This document shows positions 1-6,292 of a stretch of 13,042 nucleotides of DNA, piece after piece. The stretch spans positions 1 to 13,042 of the forward strand of contig DCEW01000058.1 of the NCBI GenBank assembly GCA_002314265.1, written 5' to 3'. Each line of letters begins with the position of its first letter. Position 1 is the stretch's first letter. Under the pieces are notes generated by a model. That model saw nothing but the letters and a program-made list of their open reading frames with translations. It searched no databases and was not told where the DNA came from. The position numbers and the translations under genes were made by a program. The stretch is from Flavobacteriales bacterium UBA1820 (GTDB taxonomy: Bacteria > Bacteroidota > Bacteroidia > Flavobacteriales > UBA1820).

Positions 1-32
1 TTTGCACGCCTAACGCAGAGGCGCATTCGTTT

Positions 33-650
33 TTACCACACCCATCCCAACAGCACCAGTTGAGGCAGCACCCCGAACAACGTCCCCAAGATGACCTGCC
101 GGACATTGTGCCGGCCGAGTTCCAGACGCGCCATCACCACCAGATCGTACACCACCCACAGCGCCGCCACCACCGGAAGCGCATAGGAGAGCGGAGCCTC
201 CCAACGGATCATCAGCACCATCGTAAAGACCAGCAGTGCAGATATGCCCATCGCATGCAGGCTCACCTTGTCCCAAAACAGCGACACATACGCCAGCAGC
301 AGCGAGATCACCGCCCCGTACATGGCCAGCGAAACCGGCGGGGAAACACGCCCCGAAAGGTAAATCCTGTCGCCGGCTGCCAGCAACAGCAGCACCAGCA
401 GCAGCGGCAGCCGCCGTTCATAAGTCTGGGGCAAGGACAAGCTCTCGATCTTCCCGCTCACCTTGAGCACCAGCAAGACCGGCAAGGGGATCACGACCGT
501 AGCCACGGCCACCACGATCGCGGTATATATCGCTTCCAAAGGGATAAAGGGTTGCGGAGCGAGCAGGTAGTACAGCACCACACACCACAGAGGCATCGAC
601 ATCGGGTGGAACACCCGCGATACGATCCGCCAAAAGAGGTTCTTTTTCAT
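33..650 (-). CDS. Multi-pass membrane protein, degenerate PAP2 (phosphatidic acid phosphatase-like) family
   Basis: A 205-residue, very hydrophobic protein with about six membrane segments (near residues 17-32, 38-63, 80-93, 106-125, 131-148 and 154-173, plus a hydrophobic C-terminus). The second half carries a PAP2-like third motif: R175, then H181 five residues later, then Q185-V186 and G189, i.e. R-x5-H-x3-[D/Q]-V-x2-G with Gln where classical enzymes have Asp. H132 in a Ser-Leu-His-Ala context may correspond to the second PAP2 histidine. E78-R79-R80-L81-P82 resembles the end of the first motif. PAP2 enzymes dephosphorylate lipid phosphates or lipid pyrophosphates at the membrane. Whether this copy is active is unclear because of the Gln. 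It starts 15 bases after rpoN ends, so the two are probably co-transcribed. Family placement is by motif only and moderately sure; substrate unknown. Confidence 0.7.
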   Translation of the reverse strand: MKKNLFWRIVSRVFHPMSMPLWCVVLYYLLAPQPFIPLEAIYTAIVVAVATVVIPLPVLLVLKVSGKIESLSLPQTYERRLPLLLVLLLLAAGDRIYLSGRVSPPVSLAMYGAVISLLLAYVSLFWDKVSLHAMGISALLVFTMVLMIRWEAPLSYALPVVAALWVVYDLVVMARLELGRHNVRQVILGTLFGVLPQLVLLGWVW

Positions 651-665
651 CTTTTCATTCTTCGG

Positions 666-2156
666 TTATACCTGTCGGCGCAAACGGGCGGTGGGCAGCC
701 CGAGCGCTTCCCGGTATTTGGCCACCGTACGGCGGGCCACGTTGTATCCTTTTTCGGAAAGCAGGGCGGTGAGCTGTTCGTCGGTATAGGGCGAGCGTTT
801 GTCCTCGCTCTGCACGAGTGCTTCCAGGCTCTGTTTGATCTCCCGGGTAGAAATATCCTCCCCGTCCCGATTGACCGACCCTTCACTGAAAAAATCCTTG
901 AGCCGCATCACCCCGTACGGCGTATCGGCATACTTCTGCGAAGCCACCCGCGACACGGTGGAAATATCCATCGACACATCGGAGGCAATGTCTTTCAGGC
1001 CCAGAGGGACCATATCGGCCACATCTCCGGAAAGCAAATATTTCTTCTGCCGCCGGGCGATGGCCTGCATGATGCGAAGCAAGGTAGCCCGCCGACCGGC
1101 CACTGCGTCGATAAACCAGCGCGCCGCATCGATCTTGCTGCGCACGAAGGCGGCGGTTTCCTGCTGGCTCTTGGTCGGTTTGGCAATCCTCGACAAGCCG
1201 TCGAGCAGATCCGTATATTGGCGGGACACCCGCAGGGCAGGCAAACTGTCCGCTTCGCAAAGCGAGACCTCCACCTGGTCGTCTTCCACACGGATGATGA
1301 AATCCGGCGTTACATCCAGCGACGATTCTTCCTCCGTCCCCGAATAAGCGCCCCCCGGCTTGGGGTTGAGCCGCGCGATTTCCTCCACCGCCCCGGCCAA
1401 TTCTTCCCGGGAACATCCCGTCCGTTCCTGGATCTGCGCATAGTTCTTTTTGCCCAACGCCGGGAAAAAGTCCGATACGATGCGCCGGGCCAGCCGTACA
1501 GAGGGCGTATCCTCCATCTGCCGCAACTGAAGCGAGAGGCAGTCCTGCAGCGAATGCGCCCCCACTCCCGGCGGATCGAAGCCTCGGATCACCTCCAGGA
1601 CTTGCTCCACCTGCTGCGGGGAGGCGTTCACCCCGACGGAGAATGCCAAATCGTCCGCAATGGCCTCCGGCGTGCGGCGCAGGTAACCGTCGGCATCGAG
1701 ATTGCCGATGATGTAGCGCCCGATGGTCATCTGATCTTCGGAGAGGGGTTCCATCCGGAGCTGGTCCAACAGGTGCTCGACAAAGGTGTTCTGTGCACTT
1801 TGCGCCGCGATAAAGGTATTGCGGTCGCTCTGCGGCGGGTCGTCCCGCTGGGAGGAAGTCGGTACGTAATCCGGCGCTTCGTCCTCGTACATGTAGTCCG
1901 CAAGGTCGAAGTCGTCCCGATCCTCACCGGAGGCCTCGTCTGCCCCCGCGGTGTTTTCCCCCGCTGCCTCGTCCGAAGGCGTGTCCTCGGAAGACGTTTC
2001 GGGGGTATAGTCGGCATCGAGTGCCGGGTTGGACTCGATCTCGTTGGCCAGGTACTGTTCAAAGACCAACGCAGGCATCGCCAGCATGTTCATCAGCTGG
2101 ATCTGCGAGGGGGAAAAGCGTTGAGCGAGCTTTTGTTGTTGGATGTTCTTTATCAT
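666..2156 (-). CDS. rpoN: RNA polymerase sigma-54 factor RpoN
   Basis: Alternative sigma factor that binds core RNA polymerase and -24/-12 promoters and needs AAA+ enhancer-binding activators. The 496-residue length is normal for the family. Region I (residues 1-45) is Gln/Leu-rich with the usual pattern of Q-rich start, F-S-P-S-Q-I-Q, then E-I-E-x-N-P-A-L. Region II (about 48-110) is strongly acidic. The core-binding part lies roughly at 115-300 and the DNA-binding part with helix-turn-helix at about 330-420. The C-terminus carries the diagnostic RpoN box ARRTVAKYRE at 474-483. The start at 2156 fits because region I begins directly after the initiator Met. No activator gene is in the window, so its regulon cannot be told. 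The membrane gene at 33-650 follows closely downstream. Identification is secure. Confidence 0.97.
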   Translation of the reverse strand: MIKNIQQQKLAQRFSPSQIQLMNMLAMPALVFEQYLANEIESNPALDADYTPETSSEDTPSDEAAGENTAGADEASGEDRDDFDLADYMYEDEAPDYVPTSSQRDDPPQSDRNTFIAAQSAQNTFVEHLLDQLRMEPLSEDQMTIGRYIIGNLDADGYLRRTPEAIADDLAFSVGVNASPQQVEQVLEVIRGFDPPGVGAHSLQDCLSLQLRQMEDTPSVRLARRIVSDFFPALGKKNYAQIQERTGCSREELAGAVEEIARLNPKPGGAYSGTEEESSLDVTPDFIIRVEDDQVEVSLCEADSLPALRVSRQYTDLLDGLSRIAKPTKSQQETAAFVRSKIDAARWFIDAVAGRRATLLRIMQAIARRQKKYLLSGDVADMVPLGLKDIASDVSMDISTVSRVASQKYADTPYGVMRLKDFFSEGSVNRDGEDISTREIKQSLEALVQSEDKRSPYTDEQLTALLSEKGYNVARRTVAKYREALGLPTARLRRQV

Positions 2157-2203
2157 ACCGCCGGCCTGTTTGCAGGGTTCTGCCCGAACCCGTGTGTGTG
2201 TAC

Positions 2204-2211
2204 GAAAAGTA
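2204..2211 (-). promoter_or_regulatory. Possible -7 promoter element for rpoN (weak)
   Basis: On the minus strand this reads TACTTTTC, one base off the Bacteroidota -7 consensus TAnnTTTG, about 48 bases ahead of the rpoN start. No good TTTG -33 element is seen at the expected distance. The octamer TTTTCGTA occurs twice here (plus-strand positions 2201-2208 and 2216-2223), which could be coincidence in an AT-rich stretch. The rest of the gap 2157-2314 holds nothing else I can support. Confidence 0.3.
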
Positions 2212-2314
2212 AAAATACGAAAAACTCCCCCTTTCCCAGGCCTTCCCGATAGTTAAAAAGCGAAAGGACCCTTCAAGGAGGGAGTTGTTCTTTCCCGAGC
2301 CGAACGCCCCGGGG

Positions 2315-3421
2315 TTATCGCGCGTGGCGACGAAGGATACGTTCGAGCACCGGATACAGATTGTCGCTCATCCGGACAAAACCCAGATCGGTAAAGTGCG
2401 TACCGTCCACCGTCGCCTCGTCGTCCAGACCGATGAGCCGTTCTCCGGGTACGTAATACAGGTTTTTATCCTCGCGGCTCATCTGGCGGAACAATTCCCG
2501 CAGACGGGCATCCTTTTCCGCCACTTCTCCCGCGCTGACCGTATTGAAGCGCACATAGGTGTAATGCGAATTTCCCAGCAGGACGATCGGCGTATCGGGA
2601 TGCGCCTGCCGCAGGATGCCGACGAACTCCTCCAGGCGGTCGAGCATCTGCGTGGTACAGTTGGCCATGTTGTCCAGCACGTAGCACGAAGCGTCCACCT
2701 GAGCCATCAGCCGTGCGATCTCCGGGTCCAGACGCCCGTTCCCGGAAAATCCCAGGTTGATGAACTCGCGGTTCATCCGGCGCGAGAGGATCGAAGTATA
2801 GGCCATTCCCGGACGGTTGGCACATCCTCCCTGGGTGATGCTGGTCCCGTAAACCACCACCGGTTTTTCCTCCACCGGACTCAGCAGTTCCGGACGTTCG
2901 ATCCGCGCACGGCCCAGTACGCCGATCTCGACCTTGGTGGCGCAGTCGTACAGCGGGAGGTACAGCATGTATTCCCGCATCTGCCCATCCATGTTGGAGA
3001 TGAACGTGCTGGTAAACGTCCCCTTGGAATACCCCGGACGCCCCGAGCCGATGAAGATCCAGCGGCCTTCGTCCCAGGCATACAAGTCCAGGCCTTTGAT
3101 CCCGGTAGGGGTCATGTGGTTCATCCAGGTATTGTTCAGCACTTCCCAGCGGGCGGTTATCTTCTTGGAATCCGTGCGGAAGCGCACGGCGATCCCGGCC
3201 GAATTTTTGCCCAAGTCCCAAAGTTCTTTCCGGATAGAATCCTTCAGGTAAGCCGGGAGGCGGTCATAGGGGCTCTCCAGGCCTTCGGTCGTTACCTGCC
3301 CCAAACGGGGAAAATCGGCCGCATCTACATACCGAATGGTATCCTCCGTTGCCGTCTGCCCGGCAAGGGGCGCGAGCCACAGAAAGGCTCCCACGGCCAA
3401 CAAACGTCTGATCGTTCTCAT
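2315..3421 (-). CDS. Exported SGNH/GDSL hydrolase with N-terminal GxDLY domain
   Basis: A 368-residue protein with an N-terminal signal sequence (Arg-rich residues 1-6, hydrophobic core 7-20, likely cut near residue 22). The N-terminal half (about 30-180) is a beta-sandwich type domain carrying G110-L-D-L-Y114, the hallmark of the GxDLY domain that precedes Lipase_GDSL_3. The second half is an SGNH hydrolase: block I G192-T-S194-I-T-Q-G with the nucleophile Ser194, a block II glycine in the G224-F-S-G-N-G stretch, a block III-like L-D250-N251, and block V D339-G-T-H342 completing the triad. Members remove acyl groups, often acetyl esters, from carbohydrates; the exact substrate here cannot be read from sequence. 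It is the last gene of the presumed GH18 operon, 123 bases after the preceding gene with no clear promoter between, so a role in deacylating the GH18 substrate is plausible but inferred. Confidence 0.88.
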   Translation of the reverse strand: MRTIRRLLAVGAFLWLAPLAGQTATEDTIRYVDAADFPRLGQVTTEGLESPYDRLPAYLKDSIRKELWDLGKNSAGIAVRFRTDSKKITARWEVLNNTWMNHMTPTGIKGLDLYAWDEGRWIFIGSGRPGYSKGTFTSTFISNMDGQMREYMLYLPLYDCATKVEIGVLGRARIERPELLSPVEEKPVVVYGTSITQGGCANRPGMAYTSILSRRMNREFINLGFSGNGRLDPEIARLMAQVDASCYVLDNMANCTTQMLDRLEEFVGILRQAHPDTPIVLLGNSHYTYVRFNTVSAGEVAEKDARLRELFRQMSREDKNLYYVPGERLIGLDDEATVDGTHFTDLGFVRMSDNLYPVLERILRRHAR

Positions 3422-3469
3422 TTTTCTTCTGATGATTTTATCGTTCGTATCTTTTTGTTAGGGTCTTTT

Positions 3470-3489
3470 TCCTTCTCATTCCTTCTCAT
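3470..3489. repeat. Tandem 10-bp direct repeat
   Basis: Two adjacent perfect copies of TCCTTCTCAT (3470-3479 and 3480-3489) lie in the 123-base gap between the small hypothetical gene and the SGNH hydrolase gene. On the transcribed strand each reads ATGAGAAGGA, a purine-rich sequence resembling a ribosome-binding site, but they lie about 50 bases or more ahead of the hydrolase start, too far to serve it directly. No function is claimed. Confidence 0.5.
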
Positions 3490-3544
3490 GGCCGGAGGTT
3501 CCGCCTATCTCAGGGGGGGCCGAGAAGCGCTCCCCGTGACCGCA

Positions 3545-4069
3545 TCACTCCCCGGCGGAGGCCGCCAAAGGCTTTACCCGCAGCGTCCCACCCGTCAGCC
3601 GGGCGATGATCGTCTCCCAGCCGGCGCAATAATCCTCCAGGAGCCTTTCGAGCACCAGGGTCGTCTTTTTGTCCTCCACCCAGAGGTGTTTCCCGGGAGT
3701 GTCCCCGGCTACCAGCCACAGGTGCGGGCTGCCCACAGCCAGATGCGTAAGGCTGGAGCGCAGGTTGCGGTAGAGGAAGTCGCGCCCGTTGAGTTGGGCA
3801 TAGCGGGGCGGAAAGAGTTCGCTCAAGGCGCGGGAAAAGCGTTCGCGCGACTGCCCTTTCGCCCGGAAAGGTTTCCGGTCGAGGAAGGCCCCCATCGTCT
3901 CGATGCCTTGTCCGATGACCAGAAAAGCGATGTCGGGAAAGCCCTGCTCCACCAGGCGGCGCGTCTGGTCGATAAACGTGCGGCGTATCCACTCGGCCTG
4001 CCGGTCGGCGGTGTCGAGCAAGGTCCCCTTCGCTTCTTCCGGGGAGGCGGAAAGGCCAAAGGTGCTCAT
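3545..4069 (-). CDS. Hypothetical protein with HEPN-like RxxxxH motif, coupled to the upstream GH18 gene
   Basis: A 174-residue protein that I do not recognise as a named family. It has no signal peptide or membrane segment and is probably cytoplasmic. It looks mainly alpha-helical up to about residue 110 (Glu/Arg-rich helices 10-42, a hydrophobic helix 46-64, then 72-90 and 97-110), and a Leu/Glu-rich helix follows at about 135-157. R104-S-S-L-T-H109 fits the Rx4-6H motif of HEPN nucleases and nucleotide-binding proteins, placed in a helix as expected; this is a pattern match only. The start at 4069 is chosen because its ATG overlaps the TGA of the preceding GH18 gene (ATGA, 4066-4069), which suggests translational coupling. 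The reading frame stays open further upstream, but that part lies inside the GH18 gene. A cytoplasmic protein in an operon of exported enzymes is unexpected. Confidence 0.75.
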   Translation of the reverse strand: MSTFGLSASPEEAKGTLLDTADRQAEWIRRTFIDQTRRLVEQGFPDIAFLVIGQGIETMGAFLDRKPFRAKGQSRERFSRALSELFPPRYAQLNGRDFLYRNLRSSLTHLAVGSPHLWLVAGDTPGKHLWVEDKKTTLVLERLLEDYCAGWETIIARLTGGTLRVKPLAASAGE

Positions 4070-5124
4070 TTCCTTTTCCCGTGTTTTTCCTCCTTCGACG
4101 GGGAAGCGGCTTCTTGGCTCTGGACCTGATCGTACGCCGCGGCTACCAGCGAAAGGTCGTCGTGGCGGTCGCCGGCGATCTCCCAGAACATCACTCCACC
4201 CAGGCCGTTGCCCAAGGCATAGGCTGTCTTGGCCCGGATGGTCCGGATGCCGTTGTAGTACACCGGATAAGGCGAGGGATGCTGCGTGCTGGTGATCATC
4301 GCCACGTCGCCCATGCAACTGCCCCCCGCCCGGATGATGCCGTTGTAGTCGCGCGTGTTGCCGCTGCGGCGGATGCCCGACGGCACCCCGTAGGCAGGAA
4401 GCCCGACCACGAACTTGGACAGGGGAAGCCCGCGCTGGCCGACCCAGTAGTCGACGCTCTCCAGCATCAGGTCATAGGTCGAGTGGTGCATCCCCTCCCG
4501 GGTTTCGGAATAGTCGTCGTACACCATCACGTTGAACCAGTCCACGTAGTCGAACAACTCATCGGGAAGTCCCGCTGTGGCATTGCCCACGTACTTGCCG
4601 GGGGTGATGGCGGCCGTGAGGTAGTACTGCCGACGTCCCTCGCGGCATTTCTTGGCCAGTTCCTTCATCAGCAGCAGGTTGCCCTGTCCCGATCCGTCGC
4701 TGCCCAAGGGGTATTCCCAGTCGTTGTCCACACCCGCCAGGCGGTATTTCTTTACCAGATGCCAAAGGGCATCGATGAACCGTGCCCGGCTCTGCGCCGA
4801 AGAGACCATCCGGGCGTAGTACGCATGGCGGCCGTTGAAGCTGAGCATCACCTCAACCCCCGCCCGGCGCGCCTTGCGCACAAAACGGCGCAGGTGTTTT
4901 TCGTCTCGTACCCGGGGGATTCCCGTAGAATCGATCGTGGCGAAGGCGTAGCAGGCGATGTCCAACTGAGCGAGTGAACGGTCGGGAATGGCGTCCAGGT
5001 TGCGGTAGGAGGGAGCGTAGCCGATGATCCGAAAGCGCGTGTTTTCCGGAGCCTTATACTCCTGCTGTGCCTGCAAGGGCGAGAAAACCGCCAGGGACAG
5101 GAGAGAGAAAATCCATTTTTTCAT
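4066..5124 (-). CDS. Glycoside hydrolase family 18, short exported form B
   Basis: A 352-residue secreted GH18 enzyme (chitinase or endo-beta-N-acetylglucosaminidase type) using substrate-assisted cleavage with a catalytic Glu. The start at 5124 is chosen over an in-frame ATG 54 bases upstream because it opens a clean signal peptide (Met-Lys-Lys, hydrophobic to 16, likely cleavage after Ala19). The mature protein begins EYKAPENT, matching the linker-to-catalytic boundary of the long paralogues. The active-site strand is A130-G-V-D-N-D-W-E137: general acid E137 and the two preceding Asp are present, but the first Asp of DxxDxDxE is Ala. M200-V-Y-D203 and G-G-V-M-F-W-E at 309-315 are intact. 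The SxGG position reads S-F-N-G (95-98). It follows form A after 16 bases and overlaps the next gene by ATGA. The Lys-rich C-terminal tail (about 340-352) is unusual for the group. Confidence 0.9.
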   Translation of the reverse strand: MKKWIFSLLSLAVFSPLQAQQEYKAPENTRFRIIGYAPSYRNLDAIPDRSLAQLDIACYAFATIDSTGIPRVRDEKHLRRFVRKARRAGVEVMLSFNGRHAYYARMVSSAQSRARFIDALWHLVKKYRLAGVDNDWEYPLGSDGSGQGNLLLMKELAKKCREGRRQYYLTAAITPGKYVGNATAGLPDELFDYVDWFNVMVYDDYSETREGMHHSTYDLMLESVDYWVGQRGLPLSKFVVGLPAYGVPSGIRRSGNTRDYNGIIRAGGSCMGDVAMITSTQHPSPYPVYYNGIRTIRAKTAYALGNGLGGVMFWEIAGDRHDDLSLVAAAYDQVQSQEAASPSKEEKHGKRK

Positions 5125-5140
5125 CGTCGAAACAGAGATA

Positions 5141-6187
5141 TTATTCTTCCTTGTTTTTCCACTCGAAACGGGCGGCATCGCAGGCAGCCTTGACCAGCGA
5201 AGCCCCTTCGGTCGTGTCCTGGCTCACTTCCCAGAACATGATCCCGCCCAGACCTTTGTCCACACAGAAAGCCACCTTGCGGTAGATGGTGGGCAGGCCG
5301 TTGTAGTACACCCAGTAAGGCGTGGTATGTACGCTGTTCACCACCCGGGCCGAATCGCAAACCATGGCCTGCGGACCATTTTGCCGCAGGATCGTGGCAT
5401 AGGAGGCCGACGAGGTCCTCTTGGGAAGTCCGGACGCCAGACCGTACACCGGCAACCCGGCGACGAACTTGCGGGGATCCATCCCCCGGCGGACGATCCA
5501 GTAGTCGTAGCTGGCCTCCAACATCGAATACGGGGAATGCTGCTGATAAGGACGTGTCTCGGAAAAATTGCCGTACACCATCACATTGAGCCAATCCACC
5601 AGCGCGACCAACTCGTCGGAAATGGCATCCGAACGGTTGCCCGGGTACAGTCCCGAGGTAACGGCCATCGTGAGCAGGTATTGTTTCTCCCCGCCCCGAC
5701 ACAGGCGCGCAAGGTCTTTCATCAGCGCGAGGTTGGATTCGGCCGTGCCGTCGGTCGTGCGGGGAAATTCCCAGTCGTTGTCCACCCCGTCCATGTGGTA
5801 TTTCTGAACCAAACGCCAGATTTCGTCCACGAAAGCCTTGCGCTGCCGATCGTCGGAAGCCATCTGGGCAAAACGTGCATGTTTGCCGTTGAAACTGAGC
5901 ATTACCTTCACGCCCAAACGATGGGCCCGGCGGACAAAACGGGCCAGTTGTTTCTCGTTGGCCACCCGGGGGATACCCGTGGAATCGATCGTGGCAAAAG
6001 CATAGCAGGCGATGTCCAGTTGGGCGAGTGTCCGGTCGGGGACCGCATCCAGGTCGCGGTAGCCGGGGACATATCCCACCACGCGAAACTGCGTGTTTTC
6101 CGGAGCTACGTACTCCGTACGAGACTGCGCCGCACAGCTCGAAATCCCGATCCAGCATGCGGCCAGAAAAAGGCCTAATTTTTTCAT
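5141..6187 (-). CDS. Glycoside hydrolase family 18, short exported form A
   Basis: A 348-residue GH18 protein, first gene of the presumed operon of short forms. The N-terminus (1-19) is an export signal. It may be cut by signal peptidase I after Ala20 or be a lipoprotein at Cys18 (I-S-S-C); the sequence does not decide. The catalytic motif D133-G-V-D-N-D-W-E140 is complete with E140 as acid/base. The usual M-x-Y-D is M203-V-Y-G206, so the Asp that helps position the substrate acetamido group is Gly (codon at 5570-5572). G-G-I-M-F-W-E (314-320) is intact. The N-terminal part of the domain is very close to form B, including an identical 20-residue stretch that begins L-A-Q-L-D-I-A-C-Y-A-F-A. 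A -7 promoter match lies just upstream, directly after the terminator of the preceding gene. Hydrolytic activity on chitin-like substrates is the family expectation; reduced or altered activity is possible. Confidence 0.9.
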   Translation of the reverse strand: MKKLGLFLAACWIGISSCAAQSRTEYVAPENTQFRVVGYVPGYRDLDAVPDRTLAQLDIACYAFATIDSTGIPRVANEKQLARFVRRAHRLGVKVMLSFNGKHARFAQMASDDRQRKAFVDEIWRLVQKYHMDGVDNDWEFPRTTDGTAESNLALMKDLARLCRGGEKQYLLTMAVTSGLYPGNRSDAISDELVALVDWLNVMVYGNFSETRPYQQHSPYSMLEASYDYWIVRRGMDPRKFVAGLPVYGLASGLPKRTSSASYATILRQNGPQAMVCDSARVVNSVHTTPYWVYYNGLPTIYRKVAFCVDKGLGGIMFWEVSQDTTEGASLVKAACDAARFEWKNKEE

Positions 6188-6214
6188 ATCGTTTGTAGTT
6201 TTTCAGAAACAGCC

Positions 6215-6222
6215 CAAAGGTA
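6215..6222 (-). promoter_or_regulatory. -7 promoter element ahead of the short GH18 operon
   Basis: The minus strand reads TACCTTTG, an exact match to Bacteroidota TAnnTTTG, 27 bases ahead of the ATG of short form A. The expected -33 position falls in the T-rich tail of the terminator of the preceding gene, and no clear TTTG is seen there. It implies that the short GH18 genes, the small hypothetical and the SGNH hydrolase can be transcribed independently of the long GH18 genes. Confidence 0.6.
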
Positions 6223-6237
6223 ACCAAAACCGAAGGG

Positions 6238-6274
6238 AAAAAAAACCCCGGAATTCACATTTCCGGGGCTTTTT
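6238..6274 (-). terminator. Rho-independent terminator of long GH18 gene 1
   Basis: Perfect 8-bp stem CCCCGGAA (6246-6253) and TTCCGGGG (6261-6268) with a 7-base loop TTCACAT. It is flanked by A8 on the left and T5 on the right, so on the minus strand it ends in a run of eight U. It starts about 20 bases after the stop codon of the gene at 6293-7870. The loop nearly equals that of the terminator at 8060-8097, which supports duplication of gene plus terminator. Confidence 0.85.
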
Positions 6275-6292
6275 GTAAAGAAAACGTACCGT

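Noticed and set aside
60..2252. A 730-codon plus-strand open frame opposite rpoN and the membrane gene
   Set aside because: It is antisense to a certain sigma-54 gene, its translation is rich in His, Arg and Gln with no domain, and such frames are common opposite GC-rich genes with biased third positions.
2261..2290. Possible terminator after the SGNH hydrolase gene (CCCT ... AGGG hairpin with TTTTT nearby)
   Set aside because: The stem has only four pairs and the T-run is separated from it by several bases. It is too weak to list as a feature.
4070..4318. Extension of the small hypothetical gene to an ATG at 4318
   Set aside because: The extra 83 residues lie wholly inside the GH18 gene in another frame and are of low-complexity, Arg/Gly/Pro-rich composition. 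The ATGA overlap at 4066-4069 is a far better start.
5125..5178. Longer start of short GH18 form B at 5178
   Set aside because: It would put 18 polar residues ahead of an otherwise perfect signal peptide and overlap the preceding gene. The ATG at 5124 is the natural start.
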